A DNA stretch of 61,636 nt from an uncultured Pelagibacteraceae bacterium (GTDB lineage Bacteria; Pseudomonadota; Alphaproteobacteria; Pelagibacterales; Pelagibacteraceae): assembly GCA_902596975.1 (NCBI GenBank), contig CACJWS010000007.1, forward strand, positions 1 to 61,636, given 5' to 3'. The translations under genes and the position numbers were made by a program. Of this stretch, positions 45,430 to 55,671 are shown in pieces. The notes beneath the pieces are model-generated. The model ran no database searches, was not told where the DNA came from, and worked only from the letters and a program-made list of their open reading frames with translations. How positions within the stretch are numbered: position 1 is the stretch's first letter; each line of letters starts with the position of its first letter.

Positions 45430-46368
45430 ATGGCAACTAAAACCAAAGCTATTAAAATTTCTCAAAAACATCTTCTGGGTATTCAAGATTTATCAATAAA
45501 TGATGTTAATTTAATTTTAAAAGAAGCTGAAAAATTTATTGAATTAAACAAAAGTAAAAATAAAAAATTAGATTTACTTAAGGGAAAAACACAAATTAAT
45601 CTTTTTTTTGAACCATCAACAAGAACACAAAGCTCATTTGAATTAGCAGGAAAAAGATTAGGTGCAGATGTAATGTCAATGAATATAACAAACTCAGCAA
45701 TTAAAAAAGGTGAAACGCTAATAGATACTGCAATGACATTAAATGCAATGCATCCTGATATAATAGTTATTAGACATCAAGATTCAGGAGCTTGTAATCT
45801 TTTATCTCAAAAAGTTAATTGTGCTGTTTTAAATGCTGGTGATGGAAGAAGAGAACACCCTACCCAAGCATTACTTGATGCATTAACTATATTGAATAGG
45901 AAAAAAAAAATTCAAGGATTAAAGGTTGCAATTTGTGGAGATATTCTACATTCAAGAGTAGCAAGATCTAATATTTACTTACTAAACATGTTGGGTGCCG
46001 AAGTTAATATTGTAGCTCCCTCAAACCTTTTACCAAAAGATATAGAAAAATTTGGAGTTAATATTTTTTCAAATATGAAGAAAGGTGTAAAAGATTGCGA
46101 CATAGTAATGATGCTTAGACTTCAAAATGAAAGAATGAGTAGTTCATTCTTGTCATCTAATAGAGAGTATTATGAATACTATGGACTAACACAGGATAAA
46201 TTAGAATATGCAAAATCAGATTCAATTATTATGCATCCTGGCCCAATGAACCGCGGAATTGAAATTGATACAAAACTAGCTGATGACACCAATATGAGTG
46301 TTGTAAAAGAACAAGTTGAATTAGGTGTTGCAATAAGAATGGCATGTTTAAAAATTTTTTGTGAATGA
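45430..46368 (+). CDS. pyrB: Aspartate carbamoyltransferase
   Basis: Committed step of pyrimidine synthesis. About 312 residues from ATG at 45430; GTG at 45409 is also possible. It has the carbamoyl phosphate motif [22 protein letters not shown], the [12 protein letters not shown] block and [12 protein letters not shown]. No PyrI regulatory gene is nearby; instead it overlaps a PyrC-like gene with a missing active site by 4 nt, which is the arrangement of ATCases built from PyrB plus an inactive dihydroorotase-like partner. Confidence 0.96.
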   Translation: MATKTKAIKISQKHLLGIQDLSINDVNLILKEAEKFIELNKSKNKKLDLLKGKTQINLFFEPSTRTQSSFELAGKRLGADVMSMNITNSAIKKGETLIDTAMTLNAMHPDIIVIRHQDSGACNLLSQKVNCAVLNAGDGRREHPTQALLDALTILNRKKKIQGLKVAICGDILHSRVARSNIYLLNMLGAEVNIVAPSNLLPKDIEKFGVNIFSNMKKGVKDCDIVMMLRLQNERMSSSFLSSNREYYEYYGLTQDKLEYAKSDSIIMHPGPMNRGIEIDTKLADDTNMSVVKEQVELGVAIRMACLKIFCE

Positions 46369-47654
46369 TGAAAAAAAAATACTTTATTAACGCAAATATA
46401 ATTGATCCTCACAATAACATAAGTGAAATAGGAGGATTAATAATAGGTGAAGATGGAAAAATTGAAGGTGTTGGAAAAAAGGTGAACAAAAACAACATTC
46501 CTAGTAGAGAAAAAGTTATTGATTTAAAAGAGAATTATATTTTCCCAGGTATAGTTGATATGAGAGTATTTGTTGGTGAGCCAGGTTATGAATATAAAGA
46601 AAATTTTAGAACTTTGAGCAATGCTGCATTATCTGGGGGTGTAACCTCAGTTGTAACAATGCCTAATACAGATCCAATAATTGACAATGTTTCAATAGTA
46701 GATTTTTTAAAAAGACGAGGCAGAGATAAATCAAAAATAAATATATTTCCAACAGCATCTCTAACAAAGGGTACTGAAGGTACAAATATGACAGAGTTTG
46801 GTCTTCTACAAAGTAAAGGGATAATAGCATTTACAGATGGAATTAGAACAATTCAGAATACGAGAGTTATGTCCAGAATAATGAATTCAGCAAAAGATTT
46901 GGGATCTTTAATAATGCAACATGCGGAAGATCAAGAATTAGCTGAAAATGGCATGATAAATGATGGAATAATTTCTACAAAACTTGGTTTGCAAGGTATC
47001 CCGGAAATAGCAGAATTAATAATTATAGAGAGAGATTTAACATTATTAGAAGAATATAATTGTCGTTATCACATTTCTCAGATTTCATCAGGAAAAGCAG
47101 TTGAAATTATTAAAGATAGAAAAGAAAAAGTAAGATTTTCATGTGGAGTATCAATAAATAATTTATCTTTAAATGAAAATGATATTGGTGATTTTAGAAC
47201 TTTTTTAAAATTGTCACCGCCACTTAGAACTGAAGATGATAGATTAAGTTTAGTGCAAGGATTAAATGATGGCACAATCGATGTAATAGTTTCAGATCAC
47301 AAACCTGAAGATGAAGAGCAAAAGAGATTAACCTTTGCTCAAGCTGCTACAGGTGCAACTGGTATTGAAACGTTATTATCCTTGTCATTAGAATTATATC
47401 ACAATGGATCTGTAAAACTTGAAAAAATTATTGCTGCATTAACCTCCAATCCAGCAAAAATATTGAAAATCAATAAAGGTAATTTATCCGTAGGTAATGA
47501 TGCAGATTTCTGTATTGTGGATATAAATAAACCTTGGATAGTAAAGCAAGAAAATTTGGTTTCTAAATCAAAAAATACTTCAATCGAAAATAAAAGATTA
47601 CAAGGAAAAGTGACCAATACATACGTAAAAGGTCAAGAGCTTTACAATATTTAA
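46365..47654 (+). CDS. Dihydroorotase-like protein, probably catalytically inactive
   Basis: 429-residue amidohydrolase-fold protein clearly of the dihydroorotase family (multifunctional-complex type). At the first metal site, where active enzymes read D-x-H-x-H-L-R-E-P-G, this one has D65-M-R67-V-F69-V-G71-E-P-G: both metal His and the substrate Arg are gone. Later motifs remain partly ([33 protein letters not shown]). I infer a structural partner for PyrB (PyrX/PyrC'-like). A functional dihydroorotase should be elsewhere in the genome. Overlaps pyrB by 4 nt. Confidence 0.88.
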   Translation: MMKKKYFINANIIDPHNNISEIGGLIIGEDGKIEGVGKKVNKNNIPSREKVIDLKENYIFPGIVDMRVFVGEPGYEYKENFRTLSNAALSGGVTSVVTMPNTDPIIDNVSIVDFLKRRGRDKSKINIFPTASLTKGTEGTNMTEFGLLQSKGIIAFTDGIRTIQNTRVMSRIMNSAKDLGSLIMQHAEDQELAENGMINDGIISTKLGLQGIPEIAELIIIERDLTLLEEYNCRYHISQISSGKAVEIIKDRKEKVRFSCGVSINNLSLNENDIGDFRTFLKLSPPLRTEDDRLSLVQGLNDGTIDVIVSDHKPEDEEQKRLTFAQAATGATGIETLLSLSLELYHNGSVKLEKIIAALTSNPAKILKINKGNLSVGNDADFCIVDINKPWIVKQENLVSKSKNTSIENKRLQGKVTNTYVKGQELYNI

Positions 47655-48227
47655 ATGGAAATTTTTATTTTATCACTTTTATCATATTTATTAGGTTCTA
47701 TTCCTTTTGGTTTTTTATTAACAAAAATTTTTTTAAAAAAAGATATAAGAGAAACAGGATCGGGTAATATAGGGGCCACCAATGTTTTAAGAACTGGTAA
47801 TAAATTTTTAGGTTACTCAACTTTATTGCTAGACATTTTAAAAGCGGTTTTGCCAATAATTTATGTTAAATTAAATTATCCAGAATTTATTTACATTTGT
47901 TCATTATCTGTTTTTTTAGGGCATGTTTTTCCAATATGGTTAAAATTTAAAGGTGGTAAGGGTGTTGCAACATATGTTGGAATGTTGATTATTTTAAATT
48001 ATTTTTTGGGTATTGTTTTTGGTATTGTTTGGGTAATTACATATTTAATATCTAAATACTCATCATTAGGATCAATTCTTGGATCATTAAGTGTTCCTAT
48101 TTTTATATTTTTTTACAGCAATGATAATATTATGTTTTACTTCATAATGTTTATTTTAATTTTTTATACTCATCGAGAAAACGTTAAACGCTTGATAAAT
48201 AAAGAGGAAACGAAGACAAAAATTTAA
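47655..48227 (+). CDS. plsY: Glycerol-3-phosphate acyltransferase PlsY
   Basis: Inner-membrane enzyme that moves the acyl group from acyl-phosphate (made by PlsX) to glycerol-3-phosphate. 190 residues, about five membrane spans, with the conserved cytoplasmic loops SGNIGATNVLRTGNK and LKFKGGKGVATYVGM, and LGSIPFGFLLTKIF at the N-terminus. It starts one base after the PyrC-like stop. The dprA gene that usually follows in alphaproteobacteria is absent. Confidence 0.95.
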   Translation: MEIFILSLLSYLLGSIPFGFLLTKIFLKKDIRETGSGNIGATNVLRTGNKFLGYSTLLLDILKAVLPIIYVKLNYPEFIYICSLSVFLGHVFPIWLKFKGGKGVATYVGMLIILNYFLGIVFGIVWVITYLISKYSSLGSILGSLSVPIFIFFYSNDNIMFYFIMFILIFYTHRENVKRLINKEETKTKI

Positions 48228-48267
48228 TAATTTGACAGTTTAACTGTTTTAAGTACGTTCTCTAAAT

Positions 48268-50835
48268 ATGAATCTAGTAATTGTTGAAAGTCCAGCAAAA
48301 GCAAAAACAATTAATAAATATTTAGGATCAGATTATACGGTTCTTGCAAGTTATGGGCATATAAGAGATCTACCATCGAAAAACGGTTCTGTTGATCCCG
48401 AAAATGATTTTAAAATGATTTGGGAGGTAGACAGTTTTTCAAAAAAATATTTAAAAGAAATTACAGATAGTGCTAAAGATTCAAAAAAAATTATTCTAGC
48501 TACTGACCCTGACAGAGAAGGCGAAGCAATAGCTTGGCATGTAAAAGAATTTCTTGAAGAAAAAAAATTATTAAAAGATAAAGAAGTTGAAAGAGTTGTT
48601 TTCAACGAAATAACAAAAAAAGCAGTTACAAATGGAATAGATAATCCAAGAAAAATAGAGCCACATTTAGTTGATGCTTATATGGCAAGAAGAGCTCTAG
48701 ATTATCTAGTAGGTTTCAATATCTCCCCCATTCTATGGACAAAATTACCAGGTTCGAAATCTGCTGGTCGAGTTCAGTCTGTAGCTCTAAGACTTTTAAC
48801 CGAAAGAGAACAGGAAATAGAAGTTTTTCAACCAAAAGAATTTTGGACTTTAAATATAATTTTTAAAAATAAGAAAAATGAAAAAATAAATACAACTATT
48901 TCACAATTAGATGGAAATAAGATTGAAAAATTTTCATTTAAAAATAAACAAGATATTAATGATGCTTTATCAAAATTAAAAAATAAAAAATATAACATAA
49001 CAGATATAAGTTCAAAAACTTATAACAGAAATCCATCAGGACCTTTTACTACATCAACATTACAACAAACAGCATCGAGTAAACTTGGTTTTGGAGCATC
49101 AAGAACAATGCAAATTGCTCAAAGACTATATCAAGGAATTGATATTGAAGGTGAAACCGTAGGATTAATTACTTATATGAGAACAGATGGAACTAATATT
49201 TCAAAAGACGCGATAACATCTTTCAGAGATTTTATAATACAGAATTACGGTGATAAATATTTACCAGAACAACCTCTAAATTATAGTGGCAAAAAAGCAA
49301 AGAATGCTCAAGAAGCTCACGAAGCTATACGTCCAACAGAAATAATTAGAAAACCAGAAGATATAAAAAAATACTTAAGTACTGATCAATATAAACTTTA
49401 TAATTTAATATGGTCTAGATCTTTATCATCACAAATGCAGTCAGCAAAATTTGATAGAAAAACTATTACCATCAACTCAGATGATGATAAAAATATATTC
49501 AAAGCTAGTGGTTCAACATTAAAATTTGATGGTTTCCTAAAACTTTATAAGATCGATGAAAATGATGATGACAATGAAAATACTTTGCCTGATGTAGAAA
49601 AAGGTGAAGTAATGTTTGAAGATCATATTGATGAACAGCACTATACGCAACCACCGCCAAGATATTCAGAGGCAAGTCTAGTTAAAAAATTAGAGGAACT
49701 AGGGATTGGAAGACCGTCTACTTATGCAAGTATTATTTCAGTAATAGCTAATAGAGGTTATGCTGATATAAATAATAAAAGATTTTTCCCAACTGATAGA
49801 GGTAAATTACTTTCTGCTTTTTTAGAAAAATTATTTACCAAATATGTTGATTATGATTTTACTGCAAAATTAGAAGATCAATTAGACGATATAACATCAG
49901 GTAAAGAAAATTGGATAAAAGTTTTAGAGAACTTTTGGAAAGACTTTAATTCTAATGTTTCAGGTGTGAAAGAAAAAAGAACCAGAGAAGTATTAGACCT
50001 ATTAAATGAAAGTCTTGGATCACTTATATTTGAGGTCGATAAAGATGGAAATATTGATAGAAAATGTAAACTTTGTGAAACTGGCCAATTAAGTTTAAAA
50101 AATAGTTTTAGAGGTGGTGCTTTTATTGGGTGTTCAAACTATCCAGAATGCAAATTTACAAGACCACTATCAAAATCTAAAGCAGCACAACAACTGACAC
50201 TAGCAGAACCTAAATTCATTGGAAAAAACGATAAAGGTAAAGATATTTTTCTTAAAAATGGAAGATTTGGTCCATATTTGCAATTTGAAAAAGAAATCAT
50301 AGAGCAAGATGAAAAAACTAAAAAGAAAAAAAGAAAATTAAAGAAAGAAGAAAATAATTTAAAAAATGTTTCTATCCCTAAAGGAGTTGAGATTGAAAAT
50401 ATTGATTTAGAAAAGGCAAAATACTTATGCTCGTTACCATTAAGTTTAGGTAAAAATCCTGAAAATGATAAAGATATTACTGTGAATGTTGGAAGATTTG
50501 GTCCTTACCTTAAATGTGAAAATAAATCAGCTAGGCTAGAAAATGTTGATGAATTATTCACAATTGGATTAAATAGAGCTGTTACATTAATTGCTGAAGC
50601 TAAACCAGGAAGAATTTCATCATCTATGATAAAAGATTTAGGAGAACACCCTGAAGATAAAAAGCCAGTTAGAATAATGAAAGGTCAGTATGGTCCATAC
50701 ATTAAATACAAATCATTAAATGCGACTATACCAGAAGAGAAGGATCCTGTTGAATTAACTATGGAAGAAGCATTAATTTTAATTGAGAAAAGAAAAGAAT
50801 ACGATAGAAATAAAAAGAAAAAGAAAGACAAATAA
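48268..50835 (+). CDS. topA: DNA topoisomerase I
   Basis: Type IA enzyme that relaxes negative supercoils. 855 residues. Toprim domain NLVIVESPAKAKTINKYLG to LATDPDREGEAIAWH; catalytic Tyr in GLITYMRTDGTNIS (about residue 305); PPPRYSEASLVKKLEELGIGRPSTYASII. The C-terminus has one four-Cys zinc ribbon (CKLCETG...GCSNYPEC) and then three topoisomerase C-terminal repeats marked by GRFGPYLQF, GRFGPYLKC and GQYGPYIKY, ending in a Lys-rich tail. Confidence 0.97.
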   Translation: MNLVIVESPAKAKTINKYLGSDYTVLASYGHIRDLPSKNGSVDPENDFKMIWEVDSFSKKYLKEITDSAKDSKKIILATDPDREGEAIAWHVKEFLEEKKLLKDKEVERVVFNEITKKAVTNGIDNPRKIEPHLVDAYMARRALDYLVGFNISPILWTKLPGSKSAGRVQSVALRLLTEREQEIEVFQPKEFWTLNIIFKNKKNEKINTTISQLDGNKIEKFSFKNKQDINDALSKLKNKKYNITDISSKTYNRNPSGPFTTSTLQQTASSKLGFGASRTMQIAQRLYQGIDIEGETVGLITYMRTDGTNISKDAITSFRDFIIQNYGDKYLPEQPLNYSGKKAKNAQEAHEAIRPTEIIRKPEDIKKYLSTDQYKLYNLIWSRSLSSQMQSAKFDRKTITINSDDDKNIFKASGSTLKFDGFLKLYKIDENDDDNENTLPDVEKGEVMFEDHIDEQHYTQPPPRYSEASLVKKLEELGIGRPSTYASIISVIANRGYADINNKRFFPTDRGKLLSAFLEKLFTKYVDYDFTAKLEDQLDDITSGKENWIKVLENFWKDFNSNVSGVKEKRTREVLDLLNESLGSLIFEVDKDGNIDRKCKLCETGQLSLKNSFRGGAFIGCSNYPECKFTRPLSKSKAAQQLTLAEPKFIGKNDKGKDIFLKNGRFGPYLQFEKEIIEQDEKTKKKKRKLKKEENNLKNVSIPKGVEIENIDLEKAKYLCSLPLSLGKNPENDKDITVNVGRFGPYLKCENKSARLENVDELFTIGLNRAVTLIAEAKPGRISSSMIKDLGEHPEDKKPVRIMKGQYGPYIKYKSLNATIPEEKDPVELTMEEALILIEKRKEYDRNKKKKKDK

Positions 50836-51296
50836 TGTCAGCAGAAGAAAATTTAAAAAACTTAAATATCAAACTACCAAAAGCGAATGATCCTGTTGGA
50901 TCATATACTGCTACAAGAATATCTGGAAATTTACTATATATATCTGGTCAAATATCAATTGATGAGAATGGAAATTTAATTAAGGGAAAACTTGGAAAAG
51001 ATTATAATACTGAGGAAGGTTATGAGGCAGCTAAAAGATGTGCGTTAAGTATAATATCTCAAGCAAAAAAAGCATGTAGTGATGATTTATCTAAAATTAA
51101 ATCATGTTTGAAACTTACTGGATATGTTAATTCTACTGATGATTTTACTGAGCAACCAAAAGTAATAAATGGAGCCTCAGATCTAATAAAAAGCGTATTT
51201 GATGAAGCTGGCTCACACGCTAGAGCTGCTGTAAGCACTAACAGTCTTCCATTGGGCGTTGCAGTAGAAGTTGATGCAATATTTGATCTTAATTAA
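50835..51296 (+). CDS. RidA/YjgF-family protein
   Basis: 153 residues, trimeric enamine/imine deaminase family (often annotated L-PSP endoribonuclease). The region LLYISGQISIDENGNLIKGKLGKDY and the end ARAAVSTNSLPLGVAVEVDAIF are typical, including the Arg that binds the substrate carboxylate. This is the longer alphaproteobacterial form, resembling YjgF-like proteins of about 155 residues. It overlaps the topA stop by one base. Likely removes reactive 2-aminoacrylate-type by-products of PLP enzymes. Confidence 0.9.
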   Translation: MSAEENLKNLNIKLPKANDPVGSYTATRISGNLLYISGQISIDENGNLIKGKLGKDYNTEEGYEAAKRCALSIISQAKKACSDDLSKIKSCLKLTGYVNSTDDFTEQPKVINGASDLIKSVFDEAGSHARAAVSTNSLPLGVAVEVDAIFDLN

Positions 51297-52586
51297 TTAT
51301 CTACCAATACTAAAATAATTTATTTTATTTTTTTTCATTTCAGAAGTTGAATAAAGATTTCTCATATCAAAAACTTTAAAATTTCTTTTTTTAGTAATTC
51401 TTTTAAAGTTTAGTTGTTTAAATTCATTCCATTCTGTATGAATAATTATTAAATCTGCACTTTTACAAGCATCTTTTATATTTTCAAAAAAATTTATATT
51501 TTTAGATTTAAATTCCTTTTTCTTGCCTGTTGGTTCATAATAATTTATATATGCACCTTTTCTTGATAAAGCTGGGATCATTTTTAATGAAGAAGATTCT
51601 CTCATATCATCAGTCCCTGGTTTAAAAGTAACACCTAAAAATGTTATTTTTTTATTTTTAATTTTGTTGTTCATTATTTTGCTAATTTTATTTAGTAATA
51701 AATTAGATCTTTTATCATTTGAATTAATTACTGATTTTACAACTGAAAGATTTGTTTTAAACATTCGACCAGTTGAAATAAGTGCCCTTGTATCCTTTGG
51801 AAAACATGATCCACCATATGCCGGGCCAGGACGTAGAAATCTACTTCCAATCCTTTCATCTAACCCCATGCCAGTAGCAACATCCTGAACATCAATATTG
51901 GATTTTTCACATAGATTTGCTATTTCGTTAATAAATGTAATTTTAGTGGCTAAAAAAGCGTTTGATGCATATTTAATTAATTCGGCAGATCTTCTAGAAG
52001 TATGAAAATATCTGCCACCCTTCTTAATTAAAGGGAGATATAATTTTTTCATAATTTTATTTGCTTTGTTGCTGCTTGTGCCTACTACAACTCTATCTGG
52101 GAATTGAAAATCTCTGATAGCTTCACCTTCTCTTAAAAATTCAGGATTAGATACAACATCGAACTTATTTTTATTTTTATTTGATTTTAAGATTTTTGTA
52201 ATTTTATCACCTGTGGTCACTGGGACTGTAGATTTAGTAACTATTATTTTATACCTGTTTAGATTAAATTTTATACTTTTTGTAACATTAAATACATATT
52301 TCAAATTAGCTTTATTATTTTTGGTAGGAGTTCCAACGCAAATAAATATGATATCTGACTTTTTTATTGATCTAGAAATATCTGTTGTAAATAAGAGTCT
52401 TTTTTTTTTTAAATTTCTTACAACTAATTCTTGAAGACCAGGTTCATAAATTGGGATTATTCCTTTACTTAATTTTTCTATAGTTTCTTTATTAATATCA
52501 ACACATGTAACTGTATTACCTAAGTCAGCAAAACAAGCCCCACTAACTAAACCAACATAACCCGATCCTATAATACAAATTTTCAT
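51297..52586 (-). CDS. ugd: UDP-glucose 6-dehydrogenase
   Basis: Oxidises UDP-glucose twice to UDP-glucuronate with NAD+. 429 residues. Rossmann start MKICIIGSGYVGLVSGACFADLG, the segment TKSTVPVTTGDKI, catalytic Cys in PGPAYGGSCFPKDTRALI and the second nucleotide domain with KKITFLGVTFKPGTDDMRESSSL. It overlaps galU by 4 nt, making a two-gene pathway from UTP plus glucose-1-phosphate to UDP-glucuronate. No glycosyltransferase adjoins. Confidence 0.96.
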   Translation of the reverse strand: MKICIIGSGYVGLVSGACFADLGNTVTCVDINKETIEKLSKGIIPIYEPGLQELVVRNLKKKRLLFTTDISRSIKKSDIIFICVGTPTKNNKANLKYVFNVTKSIKFNLNRYKIIVTKSTVPVTTGDKITKILKSNKNKNKFDVVSNPEFLREGEAIRDFQFPDRVVVGTSSNKANKIMKKLYLPLIKKGGRYFHTSRRSAELIKYASNAFLATKITFINEIANLCEKSNIDVQDVATGMGLDERIGSRFLRPGPAYGGSCFPKDTRALISTGRMFKTNLSVVKSVINSNDKRSNLLLNKISKIMNNKIKNKKITFLGVTFKPGTDDMRESSSLKMIPALSRKGAYINYYEPTGKKKEFKSKNINFFENIKDACKSADLIIIHTEWNEFKQLNFKRITKKRNFKVFDMRNLYSTSEMKKNKINYFSIGR

Positions 52587-53398
52587 AGCTTAGAAACTTC
52601 AATTCCAGATTTAATATAACCTTTCATGGATCCACAATCTAAATAATTACCTGAAAATTTATGTCCAATAAATAAATATTGATCTAGTATCATTCGCCTT
52701 ATTGCATCGGTAATATGTATTTCACCACCTTTACCTTTTTTTTGATTTTTTAGATATTGAAAAATTTTCTTTGATAATATGTATCTACCTATTACTGCGT
52801 TATTTGAAGGAGCATCTTTAGTATTAGGTTTTTCGATTACATCTGCAATTTTAAAATTTAATTTGTCAAAATTTTTTTTAATTGAATAAATTCCCCAACG
52901 ATCTACATTGTTCTTTTTAACTTTCATGCTGGCCATTACAGATCCTTTTAATTTTTTATGAATCTTTATCATATCTTTTGAACAATTCTTTTTCATAATT
53001 AAATCATCAGGTAACAACATTAAAAAATATTTATTTTTTATAAACTTTTTAGTTTTTAATACAGCATCACCAGTTCCCATGGGTTTGTTTTGATAAACAA
53101 ATTTGATTTTTTTTCTTAAAAAAAGAATTTTTTTATACTCTTTAATTATTCTAGGATCTTTCTTTTTTTTTATAATTGTTTTGTAAAAATTATCATTATT
53201 AAAATATTTCTTTATCATTTCTTTTTTTTTTGAAATAATAAAAATTATTTCACTTACACCAGCTTCAATACATTCATCTAAAATATACTCAATACCTGGT
53301 TTTCCATTTATTGGAAGTAGTTCTTTAGGAAAAACACTAGTCAAAGGTAGCAAACGTGTACCCAAACCAGCAAGAGGAATAATAGCTTGTTTAATCAT
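52583..53398 (-). CDS. galU: UTP-glucose-1-phosphate uridylyltransferase
   Basis: Makes UDP-glucose. 271 residues of the GalU type: IKQAIIPLAGLGTRLLPLTSVFPKELLPINGKPGIEYILDECIEAGVSE, QNKPMGTGDAVLKTKKFI, and VIEKPNTKDAPSNNAVIGRYIL. The nucleotide-binding GLGTR loop and the KELLPI lysine are intact. Upstream of ugd and diverging from panC over 34 nt. Confidence 0.95.
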   Translation of the reverse strand: MIKQAIIPLAGLGTRLLPLTSVFPKELLPINGKPGIEYILDECIEAGVSEIIFIISKKKEMIKKYFNNDNFYKTIIKKKKDPRIIKEYKKILFLRKKIKFVYQNKPMGTGDAVLKTKKFIKNKYFLMLLPDDLIMKKNCSKDMIKIHKKLKGSVMASMKVKKNNVDRWGIYSIKKNFDKLNFKIADVIEKPNTKDAPSNNAVIGRYILSKKIFQYLKNQKKGKGGEIHITDAIRRMILDQYLFIGHKFSGNYLDCGSMKGYIKSGIEVSKL

Positions 53399-53432
53399 TA
53401 AGATGTTTTACTTATAATCATATTTATTAAAA

Positions 53433-54236
53433 ATGAAAATTTTAAAAAATATTTTTGAACTAAATAAGGCAGTAAAAAATTACGAAAATGTTGGATTTGT
53501 ACCTACAATGGGGGGAATTCATAAAGGCCACGTATCTTTAATAAAAATTTCACAAAAAAATAACAAAGAAACAATAGTTAGTATTTTTGTCAATCCAACT
53601 CAATTTAATCAAAAAAAAGATTTTAAGAATTATCCTAGAAATATAAGAAAAGATATTTTGATATTAAAAAAACTCAAAGTTAATTATTTGTTTTTACCAG
53701 AGGTCAATGAAATATATAAAAATAAAATGAAAAATTTTAAACTTAATAAATCTGATAAAATTTTATGCGCTAAATATAGGAAAGGTCATTTTGAGGGTGT
53801 ATTAAACGTGATGAATAGATTGTTATCTATTGTTAAATCTAGGCATGTATATATGGGTGAAAAAGATTTTCAACAGTACATGCTAATTAAAAGAATATTA
53901 GGAAAAAAATATAAAATAAATGTTATTAGTTGTCCTACCATTCGAGAAAATAATAATATTGCTTTATCTACAAGAAACAAATTGTTAAATAAATCATCTA
54001 TAAAAAAAGCATCAAAAATAGCCATCAAATTGGATAATTTAAAAAGATTATCAAAAACAAATAAATCTGTGGATTTATCAAAATATAAATATGAGCTTGA
54101 AAATAAATTTAAAATAAAAATTGATTATCTTGAATTTAGAGATGAGAAAAAAATGAAATTAGATAATTTTAAATCTAAATATAGACTATTTATTGCCTAT
54201 CATATTAATGGAGTAAGATTGATTGATAATTTTTAA
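53433..54236 (+). CDS. panC: Pantothenate synthetase (pantoate-beta-alanine ligase)
   Basis: ATP-dependent ligation of pantoate and beta-alanine. 267 residues with FVPTMGGIHKGHVSLIKIS (the HIGH-like HKGH), VSIFVNPTQFNQKKDF, MGEKDFQQYMLIKRI and the KMSKS-like STRNK segment. Slightly shorter than the usual 280. It is a lone gene in this window; panB is not nearby. Convergent with mgtE, stop against stop. Confidence 0.94.
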   Translation: MKILKNIFELNKAVKNYENVGFVPTMGGIHKGHVSLIKISQKNNKETIVSIFVNPTQFNQKKDFKNYPRNIRKDILILKKLKVNYLFLPEVNEIYKNKMKNFKLNKSDKILCAKYRKGHFEGVLNVMNRLLSIVKSRHVYMGEKDFQQYMLIKRILGKKYKINVISCPTIRENNNIALSTRNKLLNKSSIKKASKIAIKLDNLKRLSKTNKSVDLSKYKYELENKFKIKIDYLEFRDEKKMKLDNFKSKYRLFIAYHINGVRLIDNF

Positions 54237-55610
54237 TTATAAAAAATAAGCTCCCACACCTAAGAAAGATACAAATCCAATTACATCTGTTATTGTTGTA
54301 ACAAATACACTAGAAGAAATTGCAGGATCAATTTTCATTTTATTTAATGTTACAGGCACCAAAATACCAAAAAGACCAGCAACTATCATAGTTAAAACCA
54401 TTGAAATTGAAATTATTAGGGAGAGTTGGATATCATTAAACCATAGTTGAACTATCAAAGAACTTATAATTGCAAAAATAACTCCATTTAAAACTCCAAT
54501 ATTGAATTCTTTAATAATATTATTTGTAAAATTATTTTTTGTTAAATCTTGTGTTGCTAAAGATCTTACTGTGACAGCCAATGTTTGCATGCCAGCGTTA
54601 CCACCCATTGATGCTACAATTGGCATCAAAAAAGCCAATACTACCATTTGCTCTATAGTAGCACCAAATAGACTAATGCAATAAGTTGCTAGAAAAGCAG
54701 TAAACAAGTTTAATAACAACCAATTAAATCTTCTCTTTGTTTTTGTTATTACTCCATCAGTTATTTCTTCGTCACCTACTCCAGCTAATCTAAGTGCGTC
54801 CTCTTCAGCTTCCTCTTTTAATACTGTTAGAACATCATCATAAGCTATCATCCCGACTAATTTGTCAGACTTATCTACTACAGCAGCTGAACTCAAATTA
54901 TAATTCTCAAATAAATTACCGACTTCCTCTCTATCCATATCAACCGGTATTAGTGTTTGAGATTCAGCCATAATAGACATCATTTTTGTGTCTCTTGGAG
55001 TTCTTAATACTCTTGATGAAGGAACTGTACCAATGGGTTTAAATTCTTGATCAACTATAAATATTTCTAGAAATTCTTCAGGAAGTTCTTTATTTTCTCT
55101 TAAATAGTCTATCGTTTGTCCTACAGACCAATTACTTGGTATAGCTGTAAATTCACGCTGCATTAATCTGGCAGCAGAATCTTCTGGGTAACTTAAACTT
55201 TCAAGTAGTGCAAATCGGTCTTTTGGGGGTAATGAGCTAAGGATCGTATTTTTTTCTTTTTCATCAACATTTTCTAAAATCTTAATTGCATCATCTGACT
55301 CTAAATTTTTGAGTATGTTCACTATTGAATCAGATGATAAATAAGCAATCATTTCAGACTGAATTGACTCATTTAATTCAACAAAAACTTCAGGATCAAC
55401 TTTGAAACTATTTAATTTTATTAAATTTTCTCTATCATTTTGACTTAAATGTTCAATTATATCCGCAGCATCGGCTGGATGCATATCATTAAACGAATTT
55501 GTAATAAATCCGGCATCATTTGAGGCAATTTTATCTGTGACAACTTTGATAAATTCCTTGTTAAATTCAAAGTTAACTTTTTTATCTTTTATTTTTTTCA
55601 CTATAGTCAT
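54237..55610 (-). CDS. mgtE: Magnesium transporter MgtE
   Basis: Mg2+-gated channel of the inner membrane. 457 residues: N-terminal helical domain (NDMHPADAADIIEHLSQNDRENLI and the repeated DAIKILENVDEKEKNTIL), two CBS domains (around 140-260, with MQREFTAIPSNWSVGQTI and SSAAVVDKSDKLVGMIAYDDVL), and five membrane helices with PIVASMGGNAGMQTLAV and the pore-end AGLFGILVPVTLNKMKIDPA. No M-box riboswitch fits in the 61-nt upstream gap. Confidence 0.96.
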   Translation of the reverse strand: MTIVKKIKDKKVNFEFNKEFIKVVTDKIASNDAGFITNSFNDMHPADAADIIEHLSQNDRENLIKLNSFKVDPEVFVELNESIQSEMIAYLSSDSIVNILKNLESDDAIKILENVDEKEKNTILSSLPPKDRFALLESLSYPEDSAARLMQREFTAIPSNWSVGQTIDYLRENKELPEEFLEIFIVDQEFKPIGTVPSSRVLRTPRDTKMMSIMAESQTLIPVDMDREEVGNLFENYNLSSAAVVDKSDKLVGMIAYDDVLTVLKEEAEEDALRLAGVGDEEITDGVITKTKRRFNWLLLNLFTAFLATYCISLFGATIEQMVVLAFLMPIVASMGGNAGMQTLAVTVRSLATQDLTKNNFTNNIIKEFNIGVLNGVIFAIISSLIVQLWFNDIQLSLIISISMVLTMIVAGLFGILVPVTLNKMKIDPAISSSVFVTTITDVIGFVSFLGVGAYFL

Positions 55611-55671
55611 AAAATTTACCTATAATTTAGTTGGCACTATTAATACAAAATAAAAATAATACAATTTTATA

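Noticed and set aside
55611..55671. M-box Mg2+ riboswitch before mgtE
   Set aside because: Only 61 nt are available and no M-box core sequence is visible.
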